A DNA stretch of 64,000 nt from Halalkalibacillus halophilus DSM 18494 (GTDB taxonomy: Bacteria; Bacillota; Bacilli; Bacillales; Alkalibacillaceae): assembly GCF_000423105.1 (NCBI RefSeq), contig NZ_KE383978.1, forward strand, positions 437,389 through 501,388, given 5' to 3'. Position numbers and translations under genes: made by a program. Below are positions 45,528 through 54,507 of this stretch, piece after piece (position 1 is the first letter of the stretch; each line of letters starts with the position of its first letter). The notes under the pieces are model-generated. The model made no database searches. It was not told the DNA's origin and was given only the letters and a program-made list of their open reading frames with translations.

Positions 45528-47018
45528 TTGAGTGACCCCGGAAAGTCATTAGAAAGACAGAAATTAAGTAAAACCCTTAAACCACATTGGGTTTGGGCGA
45601 TTGCACTAGGTTCTTCCATTGGTTGGGCATCATTTGTTATGCCAGCTACATGGATGGGACAAGCAGGACCACTTGGAGTAATTCTTGGTTTAACCATTGG
45701 TGCATTCCTTATGGCAGTAATCGCGATTAGTTACGGTGTATTAATTAAAAATTATCCCGTCTCTGGTGGAGAATTCGCCTATGCATTTATTGGATTAAGT
45801 CGAATACACGCCTATATTAGTGGGTGGTTCTTGACGCTTGGTTACATATGTATCGTAGCGTTGAATGCAACAGCCTTTTCCTTAATGTTGAAGTTCATAT
45901 TCCCAAGCTTTATTGAACAAGTGAAAATATATGAAGTCGCAGGTTGGGAAGTATTTTTAACAGAAATAATAATTGCAACAATATTAATATTTGTTTTTGC
46001 ATTCTTAAATATTAAAGGGTCCGGTTTATCTGGTCGTTTACAGTTTATTTTTGTTTCGATCTTATTACTTGGTGTTATAACAGTTACAGTATTAATGACT
46101 TCAAGTCCAGATACTTCGTTTAGCAACTTAAGTCCAGCATTTGCTCCAGAAGTTGGGGCTATGGCAGCAATCATGACGATGGTAGCTATTGCGCCATTCG
46201 CATATGTTGGTTTTGACAACGTTCCTCAGGCAGCTGAAGAGTTTAAGTTTTCATCTAAAAAAGCACTGACATTAATCATGCTTGCGATTTTCTGCGCAGC
46301 TGGTATTTATTCCTTAATGATTGTTGCAACAGGTGTAGCAGCACCTTGGCAAGAGATTTCAGGAGCAAACTACTTGTGGGGAACTGGTACAGTCGTTGAA
46401 GAAGTTATAGGTACAGGTGGATTAATCATACTTGCTACAGCTTTAACGATGGGGATCTTCACTGGTTTAAATGGTTTCTTGATTTCAGCAAGCCGTGTGT
46501 TATTTGCAATGGGCCGAGGAAAAGTTCTTCCTAGTGCATTTGCAAAATTACACTCTAAGCACAACACGCCTTACTTAGCGATTCTATTCGCGGCAGTTGT
46601 TGCAATCATTGCACCATTCTTCGGAAGAAACGTACTTGGTTGGGTGGTAGATATGTCTTCTGTTGGTGTATCCATTGCATATTTCTACACCACCTATACA
46701 GCATTTAACTTACTGAAGTGGAATGAAAATGATTCAAGCTTTGATCCGAATATTCATGTTGCATCTGCATGGAAGAAAGTAGTTGCAGGGCTCGGTATGG
46801 TATCTTCCTTAGGATTCTTAGCTTTACTTCTTATTCCAGGATCTCCTGCAGTACTTGGTATAGAATCCCTTGTAGCCTTAATTATTTGGGTTGTACTAGG
46901 TTTCATATTCTATATCATTAGACGTAAAGAATTAGGAAAATATACACGAGATGAGTTAGCATACTTGATTCTAGGTAAAGAAAAGTTTCATTTGAAAAAA
47001 GAAGGCGACGATAAGTAG
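45528..47018 (+). CDS. APC-family amino acid permease
   Basis: 496 residues and about 12-13 membrane helices. The N-terminal WVWAIALGSSIGWASFVMP and PVSGGEFAYAFIGL are the substrate-site helix breaks of the amino acid-polyamine-organocation family, and AIAPFAYVGFDNVPQAAEEF is near residue 220. The TTG start lies 8 bases after AAAGGAG. The substrate is not predictable. A single-gene unit with its own terminator. Confidence 0.88.
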   Translation: MSDPGKSLERQKLSKTLKPHWVWAIALGSSIGWASFVMPATWMGQAGPLGVILGLTIGAFLMAVIAISYGVLIKNYPVSGGEFAYAFIGLSRIHAYISGWFLTLGYICIVALNATAFSLMLKFIFPSFIEQVKIYEVAGWEVFLTEIIIATILIFVFAFLNIKGSGLSGRLQFIFVSILLLGVITVTVLMTSSPDTSFSNLSPAFAPEVGAMAAIMTMVAIAPFAYVGFDNVPQAAEEFKFSSKKALTLIMLAIFCAAGIYSLMIVATGVAAPWQEISGANYLWGTGTVVEEVIGTGGLIILATALTMGIFTGLNGFLISASRVLFAMGRGKVLPSAFAKLHSKHNTPYLAILFAAVVAIIAPFFGRNVLGWVVDMSSVGVSIAYFYTTYTAFNLLKWNENDSSFDPNIHVASAWKKVVAGLGMVSSLGFLALLLIPGSPAVLGIESLVALIIWVVLGFIFYIIRRKELGKYTRDELAYLILGKEKFHLKKEGDDK

Positions 47019-47019
47019 C

Positions 47020-47062
47020 AAAAAGCTCAGGGTCACTCTAAATGTGATCCTGAGCTTTTTTA
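47020..47062 (+). terminator. Rho-independent terminator after APC permease
   Basis: A 13-bp stem AGCTCAGGGTCAC/GTGATCCTGAGCT with one G-U pair, loop TCTAAAT, then TTTTTTA. Confidence 0.92.
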
Positions 47063-47082
47063 TATAAGTTACTATTGGCCAC

Positions 47083-47180
47083 AAAAGATTTTAGGATATA
47101 ATTTTTTTATCTCGTGGATAAACGAGAAGAATGCTGGATATGATGTGGTTGTTCTGGATAATGACCTATCTTTCTTGAGT
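47083..47180. repeat. Short relative of the TTCTGGATAT repeat
   Basis: Copies TTTTAGGATAT, ATCTCGTGGATAA, ATGCTGGATAT, TTCTGGATAA and the tail GACCTATCTTTCTTGAG line up with the array at 14105-14250, including the lead TTGGCCACAAAAG. Three internal copies of the longer array are missing here, so this is a shorter or partly deleted version of the same element, 20-21 bp phased. Confidence 0.85.
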
Positions 47181-47237
47181 GAAGTTTTAATGATACCCTA
47201 GAATTTATAGTGGTATATCTTAAGTGTGAAAATATAT

Positions 47238-47372
47238 TGCCGGCATAAGAGTTGTCTTTTCGGGTGAACGGCAAGCTTTTGCGGGCGGGAAAATGGATTT
47301 GCGGGTGAAGGTTCTATTATGCCGGCAAAAGAATGCAATATACAGGTGAACCGTTTTGTATGCCGGCATAAA
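47238..47372. repeat. 41-bp TGCCGGCA tandem repeat, 4 copies
   Basis: TGCCGGCATA or variants begin at 47238, 47280 (TGCGGGCGGG), 47320 and 47361; spacing 42, 40 and 41 bp. The half-unit CGGGTGAA or CAGGTGAA lies between. Same family as 24318-24610 and 39068-39200. It follows about 60 bp after the array of the other family, so two repeat families meet in one intergenic region. The remaining 47373-47525 shows nothing I can assign. Confidence 0.92.
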
Positions 47373-47525
47373 GCAGTATTCATGGCTCGACACCTTTCCT
47401 ATAAAGCACCATATATTTCCTAAATACCCCTCTTATTTATAATAATTATAAAAAGTTGCGAAAATACTCGCAAAAAATCCAAATTTTAATGATATTTAAT
47501 CGATAATTTTTCAACCTCAAACCTA

Positions 47526-47554
47526 TTGTAAACGCTATACAACTATATTAAAAT
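47526..47554 (+). promoter_or_regulatory. Promoter-like sequence for a putative small RNA
   Basis: TTGTAA (47526-47531), a 17-bp spacer, TAAAAT (47549-47554). No gene with a credible reading frame follows before the terminator at 47606-47634. Confidence 0.55.
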
Positions 47555-47560
47555 AAAGAG

Positions 47561-47634
47561 GACCTCGATCATAAAGGTTGATTTGACGCTATCTTATTTT
47601 CTTTGCCACTCGTTTATGCGAGTGGTCTTTTTTT
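47561..47634 (+). ncRNA. Putative small RNA of about 75 nt
   Basis: A promoter-like element is followed by about 75 nt and an intrinsic terminator: CCACTCG/CGAGTGG stem (47606-47612 with 47619-47625), loop TTTATG, then TCTTTTTTT. The body includes a GAGGACCTC inverted repeat at 47558-47566. No start codon with a Shine-Dalgarno gives a meaningful peptide. Identity unknown; it does not match a class I know. It converges on the LCP gene. Confidence 0.5.
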
Positions 47635-47684
47635 GGTCAAAATTATACTTTGTCTATTTCGTGACAGACCATGCATCAATAATA

Positions 47685-47728
47685 AAAAACAAAGCAGAAT
47701 GTAGGATCTACTACATTCTGCTTTATTT
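47685..47728 (-). terminator. Rho-independent terminator after LCP gene
   Basis: A 14-bp stem AAAGCAGAATGTAG/CTACATTCTGCTTT around GATCTA, flanked by A- and T-rich runs. Confidence 0.9.
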
Positions 47729-47739
47729 TGTGCATCTTA

Positions 47740-48720
47740 TTAACTCTGATCATCAGGTTTTTCTTTATTAGCTATTTGACTTGAAATATTTAAGTGGGTT
47801 TTAAGCTTATCACTGATATCTACTACACTGTTTTCATCAAGTTGGTAATAATATACACCATTATTCATATAGTCACTACCATTTAATTGGTGCTGTTCAA
47901 TGTTGAGTCCGTCTTTAGAAGTAACGTATTTATGCATATCTACTAATTGATTAAAAGCTAAGTTTGTATTCATGTTCGACCCAACAGATTGTATGATCGA
48001 ATTATATTTGGTGATAGAGGAGAAAGATAGTGTCTCATCCAGAATAGTCTCCACTACTTCCATTTGTCTTTCCCCGCGTTTTAAATCATTATCATTTTTG
48101 CGTGTTCTTGCAATCGCTAAAGCTTCTTCCCCATTTAAAATTTGCTTTCCTTGTCTTAAGACGATTTCCCCTTTTTCATCATTACTATTACTTTCCTCTA
48201 GATCGTAAGGGACATCAAAAGGAATACCATCGATTGCATCAACTACTTCGACGAAAGCCTGGAAGTCTAGTCGAACATAGTAATCTACTGGTATATCTAG
48301 TAAATCTTCAACAGCAGTCACTGTTCCATCGAGACCATCATATGCGTGTGTATGGTTTATTTTATCTTTTTCAAGTTGGTAAGGTACGTCAACATAAGAG
48401 TCACGTGGAATGCTTACCATATTTATGGAATTGTCGTCCTTATTGAAAGTTGCAAGAATGAGTGCATCTGCTAGATTAGCTTCATCAGTCCTAGAGGTTG
48501 CATCATCAATACCAACGAATAATACAGAGATATTATCAACTTCAGGGTCAACTTCCTGATCTCGCTTCTCTGAAACATTCCCTCGCTCTAAATCTTCGAA
48601 CGACTCTGTCACAGCTTGATCGGCCTCTTTGTAAACGTTGGTAGCATATACTCCTAACCCAACAAAGGTGAAAATAAGTAAAACTAAAACACCTATCAAT
48701 ATTTTATATTTTAAAGACAT
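47740..48720 (-). CDS. LytR-CpsA-Psr (LCP) family cell-wall ligase
   Basis: LCP enzymes attach teichoic acids or related polymers to peptidoglycan outside the membrane. 326 residues: a short cytoplasmic start, one membrane helix (6-28), then the LCP domain from about residue 62 (DNISVLFVGIDDA), with the arginine-rich motifs VSIPRDSYVDVP and ARTRKNDNDLKRGERQ that hold the pyrophosphate. Its place next to yvyE matches B. subtilis tagV, so it may be that paralogue. AAAGGAG precedes the ATG. Confidence 0.92.
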   Translation of the reverse strand: MSLKYKILIGVLVLLIFTFVGLGVYATNVYKEADQAVTESFEDLERGNVSEKRDQEVDPEVDNISVLFVGIDDATSRTDEANLADALILATFNKDDNSINMVSIPRDSYVDVPYQLEKDKINHTHAYDGLDGTVTAVEDLLDIPVDYYVRLDFQAFVEVVDAIDGIPFDVPYDLEESNSNDEKGEIVLRQGKQILNGEEALAIARTRKNDNDLKRGERQMEVVETILDETLSFSSITKYNSIIQSVGSNMNTNLAFNQLVDMHKYVTSKDGLNIEQHQLNGSDYMNNGVYYYQLDENSVVDISDKLKTHLNISSQIANKEKPDDQS

Positions 48721-48732
48721 GCTTTTTCTCCT

Positions 48733-49374
48733 TTAAATGTCTGCTCTCTCTTTTTCAACATATTTATTATCTTTACATTCTATACCCGCTTTGCCACTTG
48801 TCAAATCCATTACCCAAGATTGGAAAGCTTCCGTATTGGAAAAAGGGACTAAAACATGGAAGGTGACATTCTCAGCATAAATGATATCGTCGATTAAATG
48901 TTCATTTCCACGTAATTCATTCTCAAGTTTTCCTATTAAATCATACGTTACATGGATATGTATCTCTTGCATCAATGAACATTCCACAATGCCGATCTGT
49001 CTAAGTGCCTCTGAAACAGAAGTAGAATAAGCACGAATTAATCCGCCTTTGCCTAACTTTATTCCCCCAAAGTATCTAGTAACGACAACGGTTGTATCTT
49101 TCAAGTCCATTTGTTTTAAAACTTCAAGCATCGGTACACCAGCCGTTCCACTTGGTTCGCCGTCATCATTTGCCTTTTGGATAAGGTTTTGTTCCCCGAT
49201 CATATAAGCAGAGCAATTGTGGTTCGCTTGGTTATGTTCTTTTTTAATTCTTTGTATGAAAGCTTGTGCTTCTTCTTCCGTTTCCGTTCGTTTCACATAG
49301 CCAATGAATCTCGATTTTTGAATATGAATTTCATGAAACCCTTCTTCTTTCACAGTTAGGTAATGTTCTAGCAT
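48733..49374 (-). CDS. yvyE: YigZ/IMPACT family protein YvyE
   Basis: 213 residues: an IMPACT N-terminal domain with KSRFIGYVKR, the family signature DDGEPSGTAGVPMLEVL near residue 72 and TRYFGGIKLGKGGLIRAYS, then a ferredoxin-like C-terminal domain. The cellular role is uncertain; relatives bind nucleic acid or ribosomes. It lies upstream of the LCP gene by 12 bp on the same strand and is divergent from degS, as in B. subtilis. Confidence 0.93.
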   Translation of the reverse strand: MLEHYLTVKEEGFHEIHIQKSRFIGYVKRTETEEEAQAFIQRIKKEHNQANHNCSAYMIGEQNLIQKANDDGEPSGTAGVPMLEVLKQMDLKDTTVVVTRYFGGIKLGKGGLIRAYSTSVSEALRQIGIVECSLMQEIHIHVTYDLIGKLENELRGNEHLIDDIIYAENVTFHVLVPFSNTEAFQSWVMDLTSGKAGIECKDNKYVEKERADI

Positions 49375-49541
49375 TCGGCAAATTCCTCCTAAAATATAAG
49401 TATATAAAAAAGTTTAAGTGATATCAATTTTTAAATAGGTTTATATCTGCTTTTCAAAAGGAATCATGATACTATATAATAGAAAACCCCCATGAATAAA
49501 GTCTTAGTTTCGAAACGTTTGATGTAATGGAGGATCATAAT

Positions 49542-50681
49542 ATGAGTAAAAACCAGGACAATAATCGTGCTTTAGATGAAATAATTGAAGAAATGGTCAA
49601 TGTCGTCTCGAACAGCAAACAAGAGATCTTTGAGCTTGGGGAAGATTCCAGAAAGCAACAAGAGGCTCTGGCGAATGAAGTTGTAGAAATAAAGCGCAAA
49701 GTGCAAGTTATGATTGATGAAAATGATCAACTAGAACGAAAATTAAAACTTTCTAGACAACGCTTAACTGAGGTCAGTCGTCATTTCGATGAATTTTCAG
49801 AAGAAGAAGTGCGAAAAGTCTATAATGATGCCCATGAATTACAAACGAAGCTATTAGTTCAACGCCAACAAGAAACAGGATTAATTAAAAGGCGTGATGA
49901 ACTGGAAGCGAGGATTAAATCGTTAGATGGAAGCATCGAACGAACCGAAAATGTAATGAGTAAGATTACTGTAGTCTTAACGTATTTAACGCAAGATTTT
50001 CAGTCTGTTAATGAAACAATTACTACTGCACAAGATAAATACGACTTTGGGTTACAAATTATTGACGCCCAGGAAGAAGAACGCAGGAAGTTATCTCGTG
50101 AAATTCATGATGGGCCGGCTCAAATGTTAGCAAATGTACTCATTCGCTCAGACATTGTGAAGAAAACCATACGTGAACGTGGTGTTGATGAAGCCATGCG
50201 CGAAATGAAAGAAGTAAAAGAAATGGTTCGAAGCTCTCTCTATGAGGTACGCAGAATTATATACGACTTACGCCCAATGGCACTGGATGATTTAGGTTTA
50301 GTCCCGACATTACGTAAATATTTATCAACAATGGAAGAATACCATTCCATTAAAATAGAATTTCAATCAAAAGGAAAAGAATATCGTTACAGCCAAAAAT
50401 TCGAAGCTGCTGTGTTTCGCTTAGTGCAAGAAGGGGTACAAAATGCATTAAAGCATGCCGGAGGAAGTTTGATTTCGGTGAGGTTAGAGCAAACTCAAAG
50501 TAAATTGAATGTTCATATAGTTGATAATGGAAAAGGATTCGATCCGGATGTGAAGAAAGATGGTTCCTTTGGACTTATGGGAATGCGTGAGCGTGTAGAA
50601 ATGCTTAATGGCGACTTTAAAATCAGTTCTGAGCCAAATAAAGGGACGAAAGTGATTATATCTATGCCTGCTGTTTTTTGA
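49542..50681 (+). CDS. degS: Sensor histidine kinase DegS
   Basis: DegS is a soluble histidine kinase and phosphatase of DegU. About 379 residues: long N-terminal coiled coil with the sensor segment (residues 1-170), the HisKA_3 phospho-acceptor in EEERRKLSREIHDGPAQML with His near 188, then the ATP-binding domain (VQEGVQNALKHAGG, VDNGKGFDPD, FGLMGMRERVEML). No membrane segment, as known for DegS. The ATG behind GGAGG is chosen over an upstream in-frame ATG that would overlap the Shine-Dalgarno. Confidence 0.96.
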   Translation: MSKNQDNNRALDEIIEEMVNVVSNSKQEIFELGEDSRKQQEALANEVVEIKRKVQVMIDENDQLERKLKLSRQRLTEVSRHFDEFSEEEVRKVYNDAHELQTKLLVQRQQETGLIKRRDELEARIKSLDGSIERTENVMSKITVVLTYLTQDFQSVNETITTAQDKYDFGLQIIDAQEEERRKLSREIHDGPAQMLANVLIRSDIVKKTIRERGVDEAMREMKEVKEMVRSSLYEVRRIIYDLRPMALDDLGLVPTLRKYLSTMEEYHSIKIEFQSKGKEYRYSQKFEAAVFRLVQEGVQNALKHAGGSLISVRLEQTQSKLNVHIVDNGKGFDPDVKKDGSFGLMGMRERVEMLNGDFKISSEPNKGTKVIISMPAVF

Positions 50682-50804
50682 TGAAATACAAATGAAATAC
50701 GTTTGTAATAGGTATTTAGATGGTCTTATTGTATAATGAATTTGTTTTCAATTTTAAAAAAATGACAAAGAATATAGATGAATGTTTCTTAAGGAGGAAA
50801 AAAC

Positions 50805-51491
50805 ATGGCTACGAGTATAGTATTAGTTGACGACCATAAATTATTTCGTGAAGGTATAAAGCGTATTTTAGAATTCGAAGAAGATTTTCAAGTAGTTGCA
50901 GAAGGTAGCGATGGCTCCGAGGCTTTATCAATAATAGACGAGCATAGACCTGATATTGTAATCATGGATATTAATATGCCAGATGTGAATGGGGTAGAAG
51001 CAACGAAGCGTTTGATTGATCGATATGAAGACCTTCGTGTAATCATACTCTCTATTCATGATGATGAAGCATACGTAACACATGCCCTTAAATCAGGTGC
51101 ACTTGGATATATGTTAAAAGAAATGGATACGGATGAGTTAGTGGAAGCTATTAAGATCGTAAGTAGTGGTGGGTCTTATGTACACCCGAAAGTTACTCAT
51201 AATTTAGTTAAAGATTATCGTCGTGTTGCGAATGAAGGAAATGGTGGTTCTTCTGCAGGCTTTACGTATGTGGAATACCGGAAACCGTTACATTTACTAA
51301 CACGTAGAGAATGTGAAGTACTACAATTAATGACAGACGGAAGAAGTAATAGAGGCATTTCAGAGGATCTATTTATTAGTGAAAAAACGGTTAAAAACCA
51401 TGTTTCAAACATTTTGCAAAAAATGAATGTAAATGACCGAACACAGGCTGTCGTAACCGCAATTAAAAATGGTTGGGTAGAAGTAAACTAA
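50805..51491 (+). CDS. degU: Response regulator DegU
   Basis: 228 residues: receiver domain with D55 in VIMDINMPD as the phosphorylation site and K in GYMLKEMD, then a LuxR-type helix-turn-helix (LTRRECEVLQLMTDGRSNRG, SEKTVKNHVSNILQKM). It controls exoenzymes, competence and motility in bacilli. AAGGAGG precedes the ATG. The 123-bp gap after degS contains a TATAAT-like element, so degU may have its own promoter. Confidence 0.97.
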   Translation: MATSIVLVDDHKLFREGIKRILEFEEDFQVVAEGSDGSEALSIIDEHRPDIVIMDINMPDVNGVEATKRLIDRYEDLRVIILSIHDDEAYVTHALKSGALGYMLKEMDTDELVEAIKIVSSGGSYVHPKVTHNLVKDYRRVANEGNGGSSAGFTYVEYRKPLHLLTRRECEVLQLMTDGRSNRGISEDLFISEKTVKNHVSNILQKMNVNDRTQAVVTAIKNGWVEVN

Positions 51492-51498
51492 ATATAGG

Positions 51499-51536
51499 TG
51501 GAAGCTCCAGTTGAACAGACTGGGGCCACTTTTTAG
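51499..51536. terminator. Terminator after degU
   Basis: GTGG/CCAC outer and CTCCAGT/ACTGGGG inner stems with an AAG bulge, then TTTTTAG. It lies between converging degU and the PlcR-like gene. Confidence 0.75.
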
Positions 51537-52435
51537 TTATCTTCATTAGATGAATGGCTATCAAAATCGTCTAATTTCTCTTGTACTTGATCTACTAAGT
51601 GGTCATTTTTTGATAAATTAAATATCGTTTTTGCTTGAGTTAAATACTTAATGGCAGCTGGAGCATTATTCATTTCTTCGTTCACTCTGCCGATAATAAA
51701 TAAAAGATAGCCTAATCCATACATAGAATCTTGTTCTTTACATACTGCCATACCTTCGTTTGCATATTCTATTGCATGGCTGAAGTCTTTTTGTAAGAGA
51801 TAAAGTCTTGCGATATTGTAATTTAAGTTAATCTCCATTTCGTAATCTCCATGTTCAGGAAGGAGCTGTAAATATCTCAGAGCTTCGTGATATAACTTCA
51901 AAGCTTCTGAAAAATTATCACGGTCGATAAATATATTTGCTTTGTTAGTTAAAATTTTAATTTCGCGCTTCGAGAGAAAGTTGCGTTTGATTTTACGAAT
52001 TCTTAAAGCTTGTTCTAACAAATTTAAGGCTTCAGAGTAATTCTCTTCTATATATCTTTTACATAATGCGGAATGCCATAGATAAAATTGTTCAAATCGA
52101 GGATTTTCTCTCAACGGTGAATTTTCTTCCCGTTTCAACAAACTCCTTAATTGAACGTAGTCCTTGTTATATACAAGTTTTCTCGCCTGATGTTCTACCT
52201 CTTGCAAATAATCTGTCCGGTCACTTTCGATTCCATCATAAAAATAACTGACATTTACTTCTAGTCGATCAGCGATTTGAAATAATATATCCGCTGCGAT
52301 CATGGAAGAGCCACTTTCAATTTTACTAATATAAGCCTGCGTACAAATGCCTTCACATAGCTCTTTTTGTGTTAATTTATAGTGTTTACGAAGATCTACA
52401 ATCCTAGTTCCAATAATCTCCTGAATTCTCTCCAT
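51533..52435 (-). CDS. PlcR-like XRE/TPR regulator (RRNPP type)
   Basis: 300 residues: an XRE helix-turn-helix (IVDLRKHYKLTQKELCEG, then AYISKIESG, residues 10-60) followed by a helical region of five or more TPR-like repeats (for example SEALKLYHEALRYLQLLPEH, SHAIEYANEGMAVCKE, APAAIKYLTQAKTIFNL). The size and layout match PlcR and relatives, which are switched by short imported peptides. A 47-codon gene for an exported peptide is divergent from it, 183 bp away. The start ATG is preceded by a weak Shine-Dalgarno. Absent from this position in B. subtilis, so this is a local insertion between degU and the EAL gene. Confidence 0.85.
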   Translation of the reverse strand: MERIQEIIGTRIVDLRKHYKLTQKELCEGICTQAYISKIESGSSMIAADILFQIADRLEVNVSYFYDGIESDRTDYLQEVEHQARKLVYNKDYVQLRSLLKREENSPLRENPRFEQFYLWHSALCKRYIEENYSEALNLLEQALRIRKIKRNFLSKREIKILTNKANIFIDRDNFSEALKLYHEALRYLQLLPEHGDYEMEINLNYNIARLYLLQKDFSHAIEYANEGMAVCKEQDSMYGLGYLLFIIGRVNEEMNNAPAAIKYLTQAKTIFNLSKNDHLVDQVQEKLDDFDSHSSNEDN

Positions 52436-52618
52436 GTTAACACACTCACTTTTTTTACAAAATTTATCTCAAAGTATTCCTATGTTTATATTTTCAGAGA
52501 AAATCAAAGAAAATGCAACTTAAATACCTATAATTCTGCTCAAATCCTTCTACATCAACATCTTACGCGTTTTTAATCCATGCTATGATGTATATAACAA
52601 GGTGAAAGGAGCAGGCAA

Positions 52619-52762
52619 ATGAAAAAATTATTAATGGTTGTAGCTGTCCTTTTTGTATCATTCAGCCTTTACGGTGGAAGTATTGCTCAAGATCATACAG
52701 CAAGTTTTGATGTAGAGATCATGGGCAAGAAAGATAAGAATGACTTAGGTTCCCTTGATTAG
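52619..52762 (+). CDS. Exported peptide, probable signalling pheromone precursor (47 aa)
   Basis: A short gene with AAAGGAG 7 bases before ATG. The product starts with MKKLLMVVAVLFVSFSLYG, a clear signal peptide with a positive N-end and a hydrophobic core, and a likely cut near SIAQ. The remaining 24 residues are hydrophilic and end in KKDKNDLGSLD. Size, signal peptide, charged tail and divergent PlcR-like neighbour match PapR/NprX-type pre-pro-peptides, whose C-terminal 5-8 residues are the active signal. I expect the signal within NDLGSLD. Not proven; a small secreted protein of other use is possible. Confidence 0.75.
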   Translation: MKKLLMVVAVLFVSFSLYGGSIAQDHTASFDVEIMGKKDKNDLGSLD

Positions 52763-52848
52763 TTTGGTGTTATCGCTATCTAACACATTAAATCATGCTA
52801 TTAATTACTCCAGCTTACATTCCATTAATAATCCATTCACCTCTCGAG

Positions 52849-52881
52849 GCTACCTTTTGTGATGAAGGTAGCTTTTCTTTT
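52849..52881 (+). terminator. Rho-independent terminator after peptide gene
   Basis: An 8-bp stem GCTACCTT/AAGGTAGC, 8-nt loop, then TTTTCTTTT. Confidence 0.8.
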
Positions 52882-53001
52882 CAAATTTATCTAGTTTTTT
52901 CGACAAATTTTGTTAGAATAGACATATCAATGTGAAAATAGATGGAATATTTAGATATTTTGAACGGATCATTCATAATCGAATGTAGGGAGGGCCATGC
53001 A

Positions 53002-54381
53002 ATGAAAGAAAACAACGTAGATGCACGATATCGTCTACCACCTAAAGAATTTGCGGAAGGCTACCAAGAAATCACTTACCCATTACAGGCTGGTAAGTCC
53101 TTGAGAGAGGTTTTAATGCACACCATTCAATTTTTTGAGAAAAAGTTAGGCAAAGCTTCGTGTGCACTTTTAATCTTAGATGAAGATGAAAATAAGTTTA
53201 TTGATTGCTTGAGCTATTCCATGGAAGAAAGTCGTTTTGACAATCTAAACTTTCAGCCTGTTCACCACCAGATGGGTTCGTTTGGCCCTTCTGTTATACG
53301 AAGAGAATTGGTGGTCAGTTCCAATATCCTTCAAGATGAGCGTTGGCAAGGGTATGAAGAGATAGTTAGTGAACAAGGCTTACAATCTTCCTGGTCCATA
53401 CCTGTTTTATCACCAAATCGTGATAAAGTAGTTGCCTCTTTTACGGTTTTTTCTGAACAGCAAGAAGAGCCAACGGAAGAAGAAGTAATGTGGGTAGAAG
53501 CTTATCATGAACTATTGTCTTTAATGGTAAATAATTATATTGCCACTGAATTTAACACGGTAAAGATTCCCCTTCAGCGAAAAACACCTAAAAATGTGGA
53601 AGAAAAAGAGGAGAGTCGTGAAGATACCGTAGATAATTTAATTCGCATTGCGTTAAACCGAGGACAGTTCATTCCATATTATCAGCCAATTATTAGTAAA
53701 GATGAAGAAGAAATGTACGGAGTCGAAGTTCTTGCAAGATGGCTGCACCCGGAAGATGGTATCAAACAACCAAGTAGTTTTATATCCGATGCAGAAGAGC
53801 AAAAACTTATTCATCATATTGATGATATGGTGTTTCGAAAAGCTTGTATCGATCTAAAACGAATGATGGAACAAGTGAATCAGACCTTTAGGGTGTCTGT
53901 AAATGTATCCGCACTAAACATCATGCATCCTAAATTTATTGAACGCATCAAATCAGTACTATCAGATACTGGATTCCCACCTGAATTACTTTCAATTGAA
54001 ATTACCGAATCTGCACTAATGAAAAACTTAAAGGACGTCGCAAAGGTAATGACTGAATTGAAAGAGTTAGGAATTCGTTTTTCTATTGATGATTTTGGAG
54101 TAAGTTATTCTTCCTTGAATTACTTGAAGTATTTACCAGTAGAATCTATCAAATTAGACCGAACCTTTGTAAATGATATAACGGTAAATGCAGTTGATCG
54201 ACAAATTTGTAAAACGGTAATCCAATTAGCAAAAGATTTAAAGATGAACGTCGTAGCAGAAGGAGTAGAAACATCTGAACACCTGGAAATTATCCGTGAG
54301 TTTGGGTGCAATATATTCCAAGGCTATTATTTTAGTAAACCAGTAACCTATGAAGAATTAAAATACTTTTTATTAGACTAA
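53002..54381 (+). CDS. GAF-EAL c-di-GMP phosphodiesterase
   Basis: About 459 residues. A GAF-like sensor spans roughly residues 25-190. The EAL domain starts near 210 with PYYQPIISKDEEEMYGVEVL followed by ARW. Key residues are present: EVLAR for EAL, NVSALN, ITESALM, IDDFGVSYSSLNYLKYLP, IKLDRTFV and VVAEGVET. The loop-6 motif DDFG is intact, so hydrolysis of c-di-GMP to pGpG is expected. No GGDEF domain. ATG 53002 follows AGGGAGGG; the upstream in-frame ATG lacks a ribosome site. It lowers the messenger that the riboswitch at 44424-44505 would sense. Confidence 0.9.
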   Translation: MKENNVDARYRLPPKEFAEGYQEITYPLQAGKSLREVLMHTIQFFEKKLGKASCALLILDEDENKFIDCLSYSMEESRFDNLNFQPVHHQMGSFGPSVIRRELVVSSNILQDERWQGYEEIVSEQGLQSSWSIPVLSPNRDKVVASFTVFSEQQEEPTEEEVMWVEAYHELLSLMVNNYIATEFNTVKIPLQRKTPKNVEEKEESREDTVDNLIRIALNRGQFIPYYQPIISKDEEEMYGVEVLARWLHPEDGIKQPSSFISDAEEQKLIHHIDDMVFRKACIDLKRMMEQVNQTFRVSVNVSALNIMHPKFIERIKSVLSDTGFPPELLSIEITESALMKNLKDVAKVMTELKELGIRFSIDDFGVSYSSLNYLKYLPVESIKLDRTFVNDITVNAVDRQICKTVIQLAKDLKMNVVAEGVETSEHLEIIREFGCNIFQGYYFSKPVTYEELKYFLLD

Positions 54382-54384
54382 AAG

Positions 54385-54418
54385 GAAAGAGTGCGGATCA
54401 ATTCCGCACTCTTTTTAT
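54385..54418 (+). terminator. Rho-independent terminator after EAL gene
   Basis: A 12-bp perfect stem (54386-54397 with 54403-54414), loop TCAAT, T-run. Confidence 0.92.
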
Positions 54419-54507
54419 CATTAGTAATAGAATTTTATTTTTAACGGAAAATTACGGTGCATTATAGAGGTGTTTCATGTAAAATATGTCATAGGGAGGT
54501 AGGAGAT

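Noticed and set aside
47238..47372. Mobile element footprint (MITE)
   Set aside because: No terminal inverted repeats or target-site duplication are visible around any of the arrays, so no transposon origin can be claimed.
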